From Vulcanimicrobiota bacterium (lineage in GTDB: Bacteria; Vulcanimicrobiota; Vulcanimicrobiia; Vulcanimicrobiales; Vulcanimicrobiaceae): a DNA stretch of 45,804 nucleotides. Made by a program: the position numbers and the translations under genes. This document shows positions 24,903-32,214 of the stretch, piece by piece. The stretch is taken from assembly GCA_003164495.1 (NCBI GenBank), contig PLTN01000167.1, forward strand, positions 1 to 45,804, given 5' to 3'. The notes beneath the pieces were generated by a model. It ran no database searches. It saw only the letters and a list, made by a program, of their open reading frames with translations, and was not told the origin of the DNA. Numbering within the stretch: the stretch's first letter is position 1; each line of letters opens with the position of its first letter.

Positions 24903-25802
24903 TCAGCGTCGCTTCAGGGCGTCGAGTTCGTCGAGGGTGCGGGGCCAGTCGGCCTTTAGGAGGCGGGAGAGGCTGCGGTCGGCGAGCAGCGATCCGCCCG
25001 TCTGGCAGCGCGCGCAATAGTTCGTCTCGTTGTCCGCGTAGCGAATGCGCTGCACGGGTTCCCCGCAGCGCGGACACGCTTCGCCGAAGCGTCCGTGCAC
25101 GGCCATCTCTTTCCGAAACGCGGTGACCCCTTCGGGAAAGCCGTCCTTCGCCTCATCGTTCAGACGTTCGATCCAGAGCTGCAGCGTCGCGCGGGTTGCG
25201 TCGTACAAGCGCTGCCATTCGGCCTCGCTAAGCTTGTGCGTGCGCGTGATCGGCGAAAGCCGGGCGGCGTGAAGGATCTCGTCGGAATACGCGTTCCCGA
25301 TGCCGCTCACGATACGCGGATCGGTCAGCGCGCGTTTGAGGGTGCGATTCTCGAGGCTGAGCGCGTTGCGGAACGCGGCGAGGTCGCTGGCGAAGACCTC
25401 GATGCCGCCGGGATCGATCTCCTCGAGCGCGGCCGCGCCGCGCAGCACGTGGAGCGACGCGCGCCGTTTCGTGCCGGCTTCGGTCAGCACGAGCGTGCCG
25501 TTGGGGAAGTCGAACGCCGCGAGCGCGTTGCGGCCGGCCAGCTTGGCGTAGGGCGGACGCCAATGCAGGCGGCCGGCGATCATCAAGTGCAGCACGAGCC
25601 ACAAGTCGCCGTCGAAGCCGATCGCGATGCGTTTGCCGATGCGGCGCAGTTCGCGCACCACGCGGCCCTCGGCGTCGGCGAGCGGCGGATCGGCGGTGCG
25701 CAGTAAGAAGACGCTCGCGAGGCGCACGCGTTCGAGCGGCTGACCGACGATGCGCGGCTCGAGGGCACTGATGTAGGCGGAAATATCCGGCAGCTCCGGC
25801 AT
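24903..25802 (-). CDS. mutM: Formamidopyrimidine/endonuclease VIII-family DNA glycosylase
   Basis: A 299-aa base-excision-repair enzyme. It begins MPELPD, and P2 is the catalytic nucleophile and E3 the acid after Met removal, which fixes the start at 25802 despite a longer open frame. The helix-two-turn-helix segment DPRIVSGIGNAYSDEIL and the C-terminal zinc finger (CPRC ... CARC, four Cys, 16 residues between pairs) are complete. The N-terminus continues DISAYISALEPRIVG rather than the classical EVETVRR, so it belongs to a divergent Fpg/Nei subgroup and its lesion preference may differ from MutM. It is a single gene divergent from the flavin oxidoreductase gene. Confidence 0.9.
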   Translation of the reverse strand: MPELPDISAYISALEPRIVGQPLERVRLASVFLLRTADPPLADAEGRVVRELRRIGKRIAIGFDGDLWLVLHLMIAGRLHWRPPYAKLAGRNALAAFDFPNGTLVLTEAGTKRRASLHVLRGAAALEEIDPGGIEVFASDLAAFRNALSLENRTLKRALTDPRIVSGIGNAYSDEILHAARLSPITRTHKLSEAEWQRLYDATRATLQLWIERLNDEAKDGFPEGVTAFRKEMAVHGRFGEACPRCGEPVQRIRYADNETNYCARCQTGGSLLADRSLSRLLKADWPRTLDELDALKRR

Positions 25803-25859
25803 CTGCACGGGTTTCTGCTCCGCGGCCGGGAAGTCACCCCGGCAGGAGGGCATAGCAGC

Positions 25860-26936
25860 TTGAAGTTCGGTTATTTCACCCTTAGCGACAACCGCTATCC
25901 GAACAACCCGCGGACGCCCGAGCAGTTCTTGCACGAGATCTTCGAGCAGGCGGTCTACGCCGATGAGATCGGTCTGAACTCGGCTTGGATCGGCGAGCAT
26001 CATTTCAACCTCCTGGGCATCAACCCGTGCCCCAACATCATGCTCGCCGCGCTCGCCAGTGCGACGAAGACGATCCGGCTCGCGCCGGCCGTCGTGCTGC
26101 TGCCGGTACATCATCCGCTGCACGTCGCCGAAGAGTGGGCGACGCTCGATCAGCTCTCCGGCGGACGCGTGGACTTCGCGGCGGGCCGCGGCTACGACCG
26201 CGCCGAGTACGACGGGTTCGGTATCTCGTTCGAGTCGACGGCCGAACATTTCGCCGAAGGACTCGATATCGTGTGGCGCGCGTGGACCGAGCCCGGCAAG
26301 TGGTCGCATCACGGGACGTTCTACAACTTCGATAACATCGAAGTGCGGCCTCGGCCGCTGCAGCAGCCCTTGCGGCCCGTCATCGCGTGCTTCTCACGGC
26401 CGACCATGGAGCTGGCGGCGAAGCGCGACTGGAACATCATCTTCGCGCCGTTTGCCGCCGCGATGGTTTACGGGTCGCTCAAAAACGCGGTCGATGCGTA
26501 CGCGGAAGAGTGCGCGAAATACGATCGTGCCCCGCGAAAGTCGAGCTGCAGCTACTTCATCCACATTGCGGATGATGCGCAAGAAGAAGCGTACGGCCGC
26601 GAGTCGTTACTGCGCTACTTCAAGGACGCTTTGGTTGCGGCATTTCCGGCCGATGCGAAGACCGTGCCGCCGAGTTTGCGGTACTTCCTCGACATCGTGA
26701 AGATCCTCAACGAGATGCGCGCGGAAGACCTCACCGCGAAATCCGTGCTCGTCGGTTCGCCCGAGAAGATCATCGCCGACATGCGCGAGGTCGAAGCGTC
26801 GGGCGTGAGCGAGGTGATCCTCTACTTCAACTACGGCCTCAAACCGCACGACATGGTCAAGGATCAGATGCGGCGGTTCATGCGCGACGTCGCGCCCGCG
26901 TTCGAATCGGCTAGCGCAGCGCGTTCTGATAGATGA
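25860..26936 (+). CDS. LLM-class (luciferase-like) flavin-dependent oxidoreductase
   Basis: A 358-aa TIM-barrel monooxygenase-type protein. MKFGYFTLSD, LNSAWIGEHHF, TIRLAPAVVLLPVHHPL and DQLSGGRVDFAAGRGYDRAEY are the standard luciferase-like blocks, and VGSPEKIIADM precedes the C-terminal helix. These enzymes use FMNH2 or F420H2 to oxidise aldehydes, chelators, sulfonates or terpenoids. The start is a TTG at 25860 preceded by GGAGG about 10 nt away. Its 3' end overlaps the convergent binding-protein gene by 26 bp. No dedicated flavin reductase is seen in the window. Confidence 0.92.
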   Translation: MKFGYFTLSDNRYPNNPRTPEQFLHEIFEQAVYADEIGLNSAWIGEHHFNLLGINPCPNIMLAALASATKTIRLAPAVVLLPVHHPLHVAEEWATLDQLSGGRVDFAAGRGYDRAEYDGFGISFESTAEHFAEGLDIVWRAWTEPGKWSHHGTFYNFDNIEVRPRPLQQPLRPVIACFSRPTMELAAKRDWNIIFAPFAAAMVYGSLKNAVDAYAEECAKYDRAPRKSSCSYFIHIADDAQEEAYGRESLLRYFKDALVAAFPADAKTVPPSLRYFLDIVKILNEMRAEDLTAKSVLVGSPEKIIADMREVEASGVSEVILYFNYGLKPHDMVKDQMRRFMRDVAPAFESASAARSDR

Positions 26937-27864
26937 GATCTTTGGCGTCGAACACTTCGGGAATGAACTTATAGCGCGCCGCCGCGTCGATTAACGGTTG
27001 CAGATTGGCCGCGTCGAGTTTCCAGCCTTGCAGCACGCGAATTTTCCCGACGTCGTTCGACTGCACCATTGCGAACTTCGTTAGCAGGCCCGCGGTTTCG
27101 GCAGGGTGTCCGTTCACGTAGATCGCGGCATCGCGAATGATGCGCATGAATCGGTTGACGGCGTCGGGGTTCTTCTGCGTGTACGCCACGGTGGTAAACC
27201 ACGCCGAGTCCGTGTGGTGGTTGCCGGTCGCGCTGACCGGGTCACCCAGCGAACGCACCGTCCCGGCCGCCAGTGCCTGAGTGAGGAAGGGTTGGATGAG
27301 GACGGCCGCGTCGATGCGTCCGGCCGTAATCGCGGCCGGCACCGAACTCATCGGCAGTTCGAGCAGCTTGACCGTGGATGAGTCGCCACCGAACTTATCG
27401 ACCCACGCCCGCACCGAAATCGAGAACGAGTCGTTAATGGCGGAAACGGCAACCGTCTTGCCGTTCAAATCGGCCCCGGGACGCAAGCTGGAGTCGGGCC
27501 GTACGACGACGTTCGCCGCGGGGTTCGAAACGTCGTAGTCGCCGGCAGCCGAGATCGCAACGATCGGCAACCCATGCGCGTGCGCCGTCAAGAGCGATAT
27601 GACGCTCGATTTCCCGACATCGAACGACCCGCCGACGACCGCCGACGCCGCTGCGGCGCCGCTCGTGGCGCGCTCGAGCGTCGCATCGAAGCCGTTCTTG
27701 CGGAAGATCCCATTTTCCATCGCGTAGAGGTAGGGTGTGGCTGCGTCGTCGATCGCCGACGTCGCGCGCAACGGCGTCAGCGCTTGTGCGGATCCGCGCC
27801 GCGGCGCCATCGCAGCCGCGGCCACCGATCCGGCCAGAAACGTCGACCGGGGAAACCGTCGCAT
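26911..27864 (-). CDS. NMT1/THI5-type substrate-binding protein (paralogue E)
   Basis: A 317-aa exported binding protein: signal MRRFPRSTFLAGSVAAAAMA with Arg-rich n-region, cut near GSA-QA. The mature part has AIDDAATPYLYAMENGIF, GGSFDVGKSSVISLLTAHA and GRIDAAVLIQPF. It shares these blocks with the protein at 29159-30115, so the two are paralogues that bracket one Rieske oxygenase gene. The ATG overlaps the oxygenase stop as TGATG, so translation is coupled. The longer frame upstream is a shadow over the oxygenase. The tight coupling suggests its ligand is a substrate of that oxygenase. Confidence 0.9.
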   Translation of the reverse strand: MRRFPRSTFLAGSVAAAAMAPRRGSAQALTPLRATSAIDDAATPYLYAMENGIFRKNGFDATLERATSGAAAASAVVGGSFDVGKSSVISLLTAHAHGLPIVAISAAGDYDVSNPAANVVVRPDSSLRPGADLNGKTVAVSAINDSFSISVRAWVDKFGGDSSTVKLLELPMSSVPAAITAGRIDAAVLIQPFLTQALAAGTVRSLGDPVSATGNHHTDSAWFTTVAYTQKNPDAVNRFMRIIRDAAIYVNGHPAETAGLLTKFAMVQSNDVGKIRVLQGWKLDAANLQPLIDAAARYKFIPEVFDAKDLIYQNALR

Positions 27865-29129
27865 CAAAACTTGGTTGTGAGGTCCGTCTTCGTTGCCGCG
27901 CGCCATTCGGCATCGCCGTCGATCAGCCGGTCGAAGGAGCGAATATTCCGGTAGGTTGCCGGGTCGAGGGCGCGCAGCGGACCCCCGCGTTCGAGCGAGT
28001 CGAGCGTTTCGGTCAGCACCTGACGCAAGGTGATGATCGCCCGGTCGGTCGTGCCGAGGTGCTCCTGCGAGCGGTCGACGATGGGGCCCATGCCCTCTTG
28101 CAGCGCGAGGTCTTGGGTGTTGATGCCCTGGATGCCGGTCATCGTTTTCTCTTTTTGAACCTGGCGGTCGATTTCGTAGTCGTTCGCCTTGTTCAGCCGC
28201 GACCGGTAGTTCTTGTCGAGGAAGTCGCCGCGTCCGAGCCGCGTGTCGCGCGCGCGGACTTTGTCGAGCTCGAGCGGCCGCGCCGGATCGTGCGAGTAAC
28301 CGAAACTGTACACCCACGTGTGTTCGTCGTCGATCGGGATCCAGATATGCCCATCGATCGTCGGCCCGTCGGCCCGCCGGCCGAACGGACCCTCGACGGT
28401 CGCCCGCATGTGGAACGAGGGCATGATGTAGTGATATCCGCGCACCCACGTGTTGTTGGTGAGTTTGCGAATGCCCGCGTAGGTGAAACCGTAATCGGTT
28501 TTGTCGAGCTGAATGTTGGCGACCAGCTCGTCGTAGTTGTTGAGGAACGAACGGTCGCCGATGTTCATGTTGTGCATGATCGACGCGTGGGTCGGGTCGA
28601 TGCCGCCCTCGAGCGCCTGCAAGAAGTTGCATTCCTCGAACGACTTCGAAACGTGACGATGCGTCGCGGGCGTGCGCACGAGTTCGTGGCCGGGCGGCTC
28701 GGGCTTGAGCTCCGGCGGCCCGAGGTAGGCCCAGATCATCCCGCCGCCTTCCCAGGTGGGATACGCGTCGATCGTGACCTTCGTTTTAAAGAGTGAATCC
28801 GGCGGCTCCGACGGCATGTCGACGCAGGTGCCGTTGCGGTCGAACTTCCAGCCGTGATAGACGCAGCGCAGACCGCACTCTTCGTTGCGGCCGAAGAACA
28901 TCGGCGCGCGCCGATGGGGGCAGAACGCGCCGACGAGCGCGGCCACGCCGTCCGAATCCCGGAACGCCACGAGATCTTCGCCGAGCAAGCGCACGCGGAC
29001 CGGCGCGCCGTCGCGATCGGGCAGTTCTTCGGCCAGCAGTGTCGGTAACCAGTAGCGGCGGAACAGCCTGCCCATCGGGGTGCCGGGGCCGACCCGGGTC
29101 AGGCGCTCGTTTTCGGCGGGTGAAAGCAT
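27864..29129 (-). CDS. Rieske non-heme iron oxygenase, VanA/phthalate-4,5-dioxygenase-like oxygenase subunit
   Basis: A 421-aa oxygenase with both centres intact: Rieske C70-P-H72 and C89-V-Y-H92 in FCPHRRAP and CVYHGWKF, and mononuclear iron D178-x2-H181-x4-H186 in EGGIDPTHASIMH. The opening LSPAENERLTRVGPGTPMG and the length (about 420-450) match the single-component-oxygenase (group I, VanA/phthalate/TsaM) class, which needs a separate ferredoxin-reductase of the VanB type; none is in the window. It lies between two paralogous binding-protein genes in one minus-strand operon. Confidence 0.93.
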   Translation of the reverse strand: MLSPAENERLTRVGPGTPMGRLFRRYWLPTLLAEELPDRDGAPVRVRLLGEDLVAFRDSDGVAALVGAFCPHRRAPMFFGRNEECGLRCVYHGWKFDRNGTCVDMPSEPPDSLFKTKVTIDAYPTWEGGGMIWAYLGPPELKPEPPGHELVRTPATHRHVSKSFEECNFLQALEGGIDPTHASIMHNMNIGDRSFLNNYDELVANIQLDKTDYGFTYAGIRKLTNNTWVRGYHYIMPSFHMRATVEGPFGRRADGPTIDGHIWIPIDDEHTWVYSFGYSHDPARPLELDKVRARDTRLGRGDFLDKNYRSRLNKANDYEIDRQVQKEKTMTGIQGINTQDLALQEGMGPIVDRSQEHLGTTDRAIITLRQVLTETLDSLERGGPLRALDPATYRNIRSFDRLIDGDAEWRAATKTDLTTKF

Positions 29130-29158
29130 GCCCGGGTTTTTCCCCGGTGGGGCGGAGC

Positions 29159-30115
29159 TTACCCGCGCAGGGCGCCCGGATAGATGACGTCGTGCACGTC
29201 GAATGCGACCGGGATCATCTTATAGCGGGCCTGGGTGTTGATCAGCGCTTGCATCTGCGGCGGGTTGAAGCGTACGCCCAAGGGGATGCGCACCTTGAGC
29301 GGTTCGACGTCGACCTTCATGAACTTGGGCACGATGTCGGCGGTTTCCGCGTGGTGGCCGTTGACGTAGGTCGCGGCTTCACGCATCACGTGGATGAAGC
29401 GATCGACGACCGCGGAATTCTTGGCCGCGAAATCGGTCGACGTGAACCACGCCGACTGCATGAAGTGTGCGCCGAGCGCACTGGACGGATCGCCGATGAT
29501 GCGCAGCTTGGGATCCGACTTCGCCGTCTCGAAAAACGGCTGTACCACGATCGCGGCGTCGATACGGCCGGTCGCGACCGCGGCGCTCGCTTGGCTCATC
29601 GGAATCTCGGTGAGCTTGATCGTCGATGAATCGCCGCCGTGCGCATCGGTCCACGCGCGCGCCGCAAGCGAAAAGAAATCGTTGAGCGCCGACACGCCGA
29701 CGGTCTTGCCGTTGAGGTCGGCGCCGGTCTTGATCGGAGCGTCCGCGCGCACGATCAAACCGATTACGGGCGGCAACGCGCCGTCGTATTCGCCGCCCGG
29801 TGCGATCCAAATCAGCGGCAGGCCGCGCGAGTGCGCCGTGCACAGCGACGTCACGCTCGATTTGGCAATCTGAAACGAGCCGCCGACGACGCCCGCTACG
29901 CTCGCGGCACCGCTCGTCGCGCGTTGCAAATCCGCGTCGATGCCGTTCTTACTGAAGAGGCCGGTTTGAATCGCCCAGATGAACGGCGTTGCATCATCGT
30001 CGATCGACGACGCGGCGTGGATCACTGCAGGCGCAGCGGCTGCACCCAGCGCGCCGATCGGGCGGCTCAGGGCTGCGAGGGCGCCCAATGACGAGACGAA
30101 CGTGCTTCGTTCCAT
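29159..30115 (-). CDS. NMT1/THI5-type substrate-binding protein (paralogue F)
   Basis: A 318-aa exported binding protein, first gene of the operon with the Rieske oxygenase (29-bp gap) and paralogue E. The signal-like N-terminus MERSTFVSSLGALAALSRP continues to an Ala-rich cleavage region. SIDDDATPFIWAIQTGLF, GGSFQIAKSSVTSLCTAHS and GRIDAAIVVQPF correspond block by block with paralogue E. The intergenic spacer before the oxygenase contains a short CCGGG/CCCGG hairpin that may affect the oxygenase start. It is divergent from the ring-hydroxylating dioxygenase operon at 30181. Confidence 0.9.
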   Translation of the reverse strand: MERSTFVSSLGALAALSRPIGALGAAAAPAVIHAASSIDDDATPFIWAIQTGLFSKNGIDADLQRATSGAASVAGVVGGSFQIAKSSVTSLCTAHSRGLPLIWIAPGGEYDGALPPVIGLIVRADAPIKTGADLNGKTVGVSALNDFFSLAARAWTDAHGGDSSTIKLTEIPMSQASAAVATGRIDAAIVVQPFFETAKSDPKLRIIGDPSSALGAHFMQSAWFTSTDFAAKNSAVVDRFIHVMREAATYVNGHHAETADIVPKFMKVDVEPLKVRIPLGVRFNPPQMQALINTQARYKMIPVAFDVHDVIYPGALRG

Positions 30116-30141
30116 AGCGAAGTCGTTCGCGCGCCGGTTGG

Positions 30142-30171
30142 TTGACGACCTGTTCTCGAATGACCTAGTAT
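30142..30171 (+). promoter_or_regulatory. Sigma-70-type promoter predicting a leaderless dioxygenase mRNA
   Basis: TTGACG (30142-30147) and TAGTAT (30166-30171) are separated by 18 bp, the same spacing and -35 as the promoter at 23838. The expected transcription start is at about 30178-30180, directly at the ATG (30181). The bases before this ATG (cgtaaagtc) contain no Shine-Dalgarno, which fits a leaderless message. Confidence 0.6.
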
Positions 30172-30180
30172 CGTAAAGTC

Positions 30181-31476
30181 ATGACGGCCACCGCGCAACC
30201 TTTGGAGATCCGCTCGCTTTTGCGGCTCGACGAAGGGTACGTGCATTCAGACGTGTACACCAGCCCCGCCATCTTCGAGCTCGAGATGGAGCAGATCTTT
30301 CATCGCGGTTGGGTGTTCGTCGGCCACGATTCCGAGATTCCGGAAAACGGCGATTACGTGCTCCGCTGGATCGGCCGCCAGTCCGTGATCATGAACCGCG
30401 ATAGCCACGGCAACGTGCACCTGTTCATGAACCGCTGCCGCCATCGCGCGAACAGCGTATGTCAATTCGAGCGCGGCAACTCAGCGTTCTTCCGGTGCGC
30501 GTATCACGGCTGGACCTACAAGGACAACGGCGAGCTGGTCGGCGTGCCCTACGCCGAAGGCGCTTACGAGCCGGCTCTTTCCAAAGAGAACTTCGGGCTC
30601 ATTCCGGCCCCGCGCATGGGCATATACCGCGGTTTCGTATGGGGTTCGCTGGCAGCGGATGGGCCGTCGCTCGACGATCATCTCGGCGTCTCGGCAAAGC
30701 GAGCCGTCGATCTGTTTTGCGATCACTCGCCGGTCGGTGAAATCGAAGTGCGGCACGGCGCAACGAAGTCGGTCATCTACGCGAACTGGAAATTCCAAGG
30801 CGGCGACGGTTACCATCCGCCGTTCACGCATCAGGCCGATTTCGGATCGATCCGAGCCGCGCGGCAGGGACGTCCGAACGCGCTGCTCGGCATGATCAAG
30901 AAAGACACGACGCTCTCGCGCGATCTCGGCAACGGGCACTTCTGTTTGGACATCCGCACGATGGGCCGCGGACCGCTGCCCGACGCCCCGTGGGCGAAAG
31001 AATATCGCGCTTCGATGGAAGCCGCCTACGGTACCCAGCGGGCGAAGTACATCATGGACAGCGGCGGACCGCACACGATCCTGATGCCGAACATCCAGTT
31101 GCTCAACCCGGACCTGCGGGTGTTGCGCCCGATCGCCGCCGACCAATTCGAGATCACGTTCTACTGCGCGTTTCTCAAGGGCGTGCCGAAGGAAGTCAAC
31201 ACGGCTCGCGTCCGCCTCACGGAAAGCCGGATGGGGCCGGCCGGCAGCGTGAACGTCGACGACGTCGAGATGTTCGAGCGCAATCAGCTCGGCATGCAGC
31301 AGCTCGTCGATCCGTGGAAGTTCATCGGCCGCGGTATGGCGCGCGAACACATCGATAACGACGACGCCACCCCGGAAGCGTACCGCTACGAGAACAGCCG
31401 CGCCGCGCACTACTCCGACGAGCTCACGCAGCGGGCGCAGCTTCGCTGGTGGGCCGCACAGCTGGAGCGGGCCTAG
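30181..31476 (+). CDS. Aromatic ring-hydroxylating dioxygenase, alpha subunit
   Basis: A 431-aa alpha subunit. The Rieske centre is C86-R-H88 and C106-A-Y-H109 (CRHRANSVC and FRCAYHGWTY). The mononuclear iron motif is D209-G-Y-H212-x4-H217. The helix before it reads NWKFQGGDGYHPPFTH; the usual form has several more residues including E-N between NWK and the D (for example NWK...EN...D.YH), so this site is shortened. The beta subunit follows immediately, placing it in the benzoate/biphenyl-type (alpha-beta) class. It heads a four-gene operon with a small unknown protein and an FAD monooxygenase. Confidence 0.93.
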   Translation: MTATAQPLEIRSLLRLDEGYVHSDVYTSPAIFELEMEQIFHRGWVFVGHDSEIPENGDYVLRWIGRQSVIMNRDSHGNVHLFMNRCRHRANSVCQFERGNSAFFRCAYHGWTYKDNGELVGVPYAEGAYEPALSKENFGLIPAPRMGIYRGFVWGSLAADGPSLDDHLGVSAKRAVDLFCDHSPVGEIEVRHGATKSVIYANWKFQGGDGYHPPFTHQADFGSIRAARQGRPNALLGMIKKDTTLSRDLGNGHFCLDIRTMGRGPLPDAPWAKEYRASMEAAYGTQRAKYIMDSGGPHTILMPNIQLLNPDLRVLRPIAADQFEITFYCAFLKGVPKEVNTARVRLTESRMGPAGSVNVDDVEMFERNQLGMQQLVDPWKFIGRGMAREHIDNDDATPEAYRYENSRAAHYSDELTQRAQLRWWAAQLERA

Positions 31477-31974
31477 GTGCAGACCATCGAGCCGGACGTG
31501 ACGTTCACGCGGGAGAGCGTCGAGGGGTTTCTGTATCGGGAAGCGCGCTTGGCCGACGAGAATTGTTACGATGAATGGCTCGCCCTCTGGACCGACGACA
31601 TCCGCTACTGGGTGCCGGTGAACGTCGACGAGTACGATCCCGACGATCACGTTTCGATCATCTTCGACGATCGCGAGCGGCTGCAAGACCGCATCACGCG
31701 GCTCAAGTCGGGCGGTGCCTGGGCGCAGGAGCCGCAATCCCGGATGCGCCGGGTGGTCTCCAACATTGAGATCGCGCCGGCCAAACGCGCCGACGAACGC
31801 CTGATCGTGTCCAACTTCGTGCTGGGGGAACTGCGACGCGGCCGGGAAGCCGTCTATTTCGCGCAGCAGAAGCACCGCTTGCGCCGCACGTCCGACGGCC
31901 TGCGGATGGCGGAGAAGACCGTCCTCCTCGTGAGGAACAACGAGCCGCTTCATAACCTCTCGTTCATTCTCTGA
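31477..31974 (+). CDS. Aromatic ring-hydroxylating dioxygenase, beta subunit
   Basis: A 165-aa protein with the cystatin/NTF2-like fold of dioxygenase beta subunits: VEGFLYREARLADENCYDEW, LWTDDIRYWVPV, IIFDDRERLQDRITRLKSG, SRMRRVVSNIEI and a final NNEPLHNLSFIL. Length is typical (155-190). It starts at a GTG directly after the alpha-subunit TAG (no spacer). It has a structural role, holding the alpha3-beta3 hexamer, and no redox centre. Confidence 0.93.
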   Translation: MQTIEPDVTFTRESVEGFLYREARLADENCYDEWLALWTDDIRYWVPVNVDEYDPDDHVSIIFDDRERLQDRITRLKSGGAWAQEPQSRMRRVVSNIEIAPAKRADERLIVSNFVLGELRRGREAVYFAQQKHRLRRTSDGLRMAEKTVLLVRNNEPLHNLSFIL

Positions 31975-31986
31975 TGCACGGTACGC

Positions 31987-32214
31987 ATGCGACTTGAGAA
32001 CGAGTTCGCGTCGGTCGACGTCGAACTGGACACGGGTGCGAACGGACCGCGGTTGAAAATCGTGGACTTGCGAACAGGACACGTCGGCTATCTCGATCCA
32101 TTCGAGCTGGAGACGTTGTCGTGGTTGGAAAAAGACGCGTTGGCACCATTCTTTGACCCGTCACGATCGCGCTGGAAAACGATCGAAGCGGGCGATCTCG
32201 AGGGATTACCATAG
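31987..32214 (+). CDS. Small acidic protein of unknown function in the dioxygenase operon
   Basis: A 75-aa ORF in the 240-bp space between the beta subunit and the FAD monooxygenase. It is predicted to be soluble and acidic, with strands in the first half (ASVDVELDTGANGPRLKIVD) and helix later (ELETLSWLEKDALAPFFDP). There is no Cys or His motif, so it is not a ferredoxin. No Shine-Dalgarno is seen. Its TAG stop overlaps the ATA codon where the next protein most sensibly begins (32211-32214), and this end-to-start fit argues that it is a real gene. Confidence 0.6.
   Translation: MRLENEFASVDVELDTGANGPRLKIVDLRTGHVGYLDPFELETLSWLEKDALAPFFDPSRSRWKTIEAGDLEGLP

Noticed and set aside
25803..26312. 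N-terminal extension of the Fpg gene
   Set aside because: Fpg needs Pro as residue 2 (MPELPD), and the extension is the antisense of the flavin oxidoreductase gene.
27865..28632. N-terminal extension of binding protein E
   Set aside because: It is a frame-shifted shadow of the Rieske oxygenase; the ATG at 27864 begins a proper signal peptide.
30481..32082. 533-aa open frame antisense to the dioxygenase alpha/beta genes
   Set aside because: Arg/Val/His-rich translation with no recognisable motif, fully opposite two clear genes; typical antisense ORF in GC-rich DNA.
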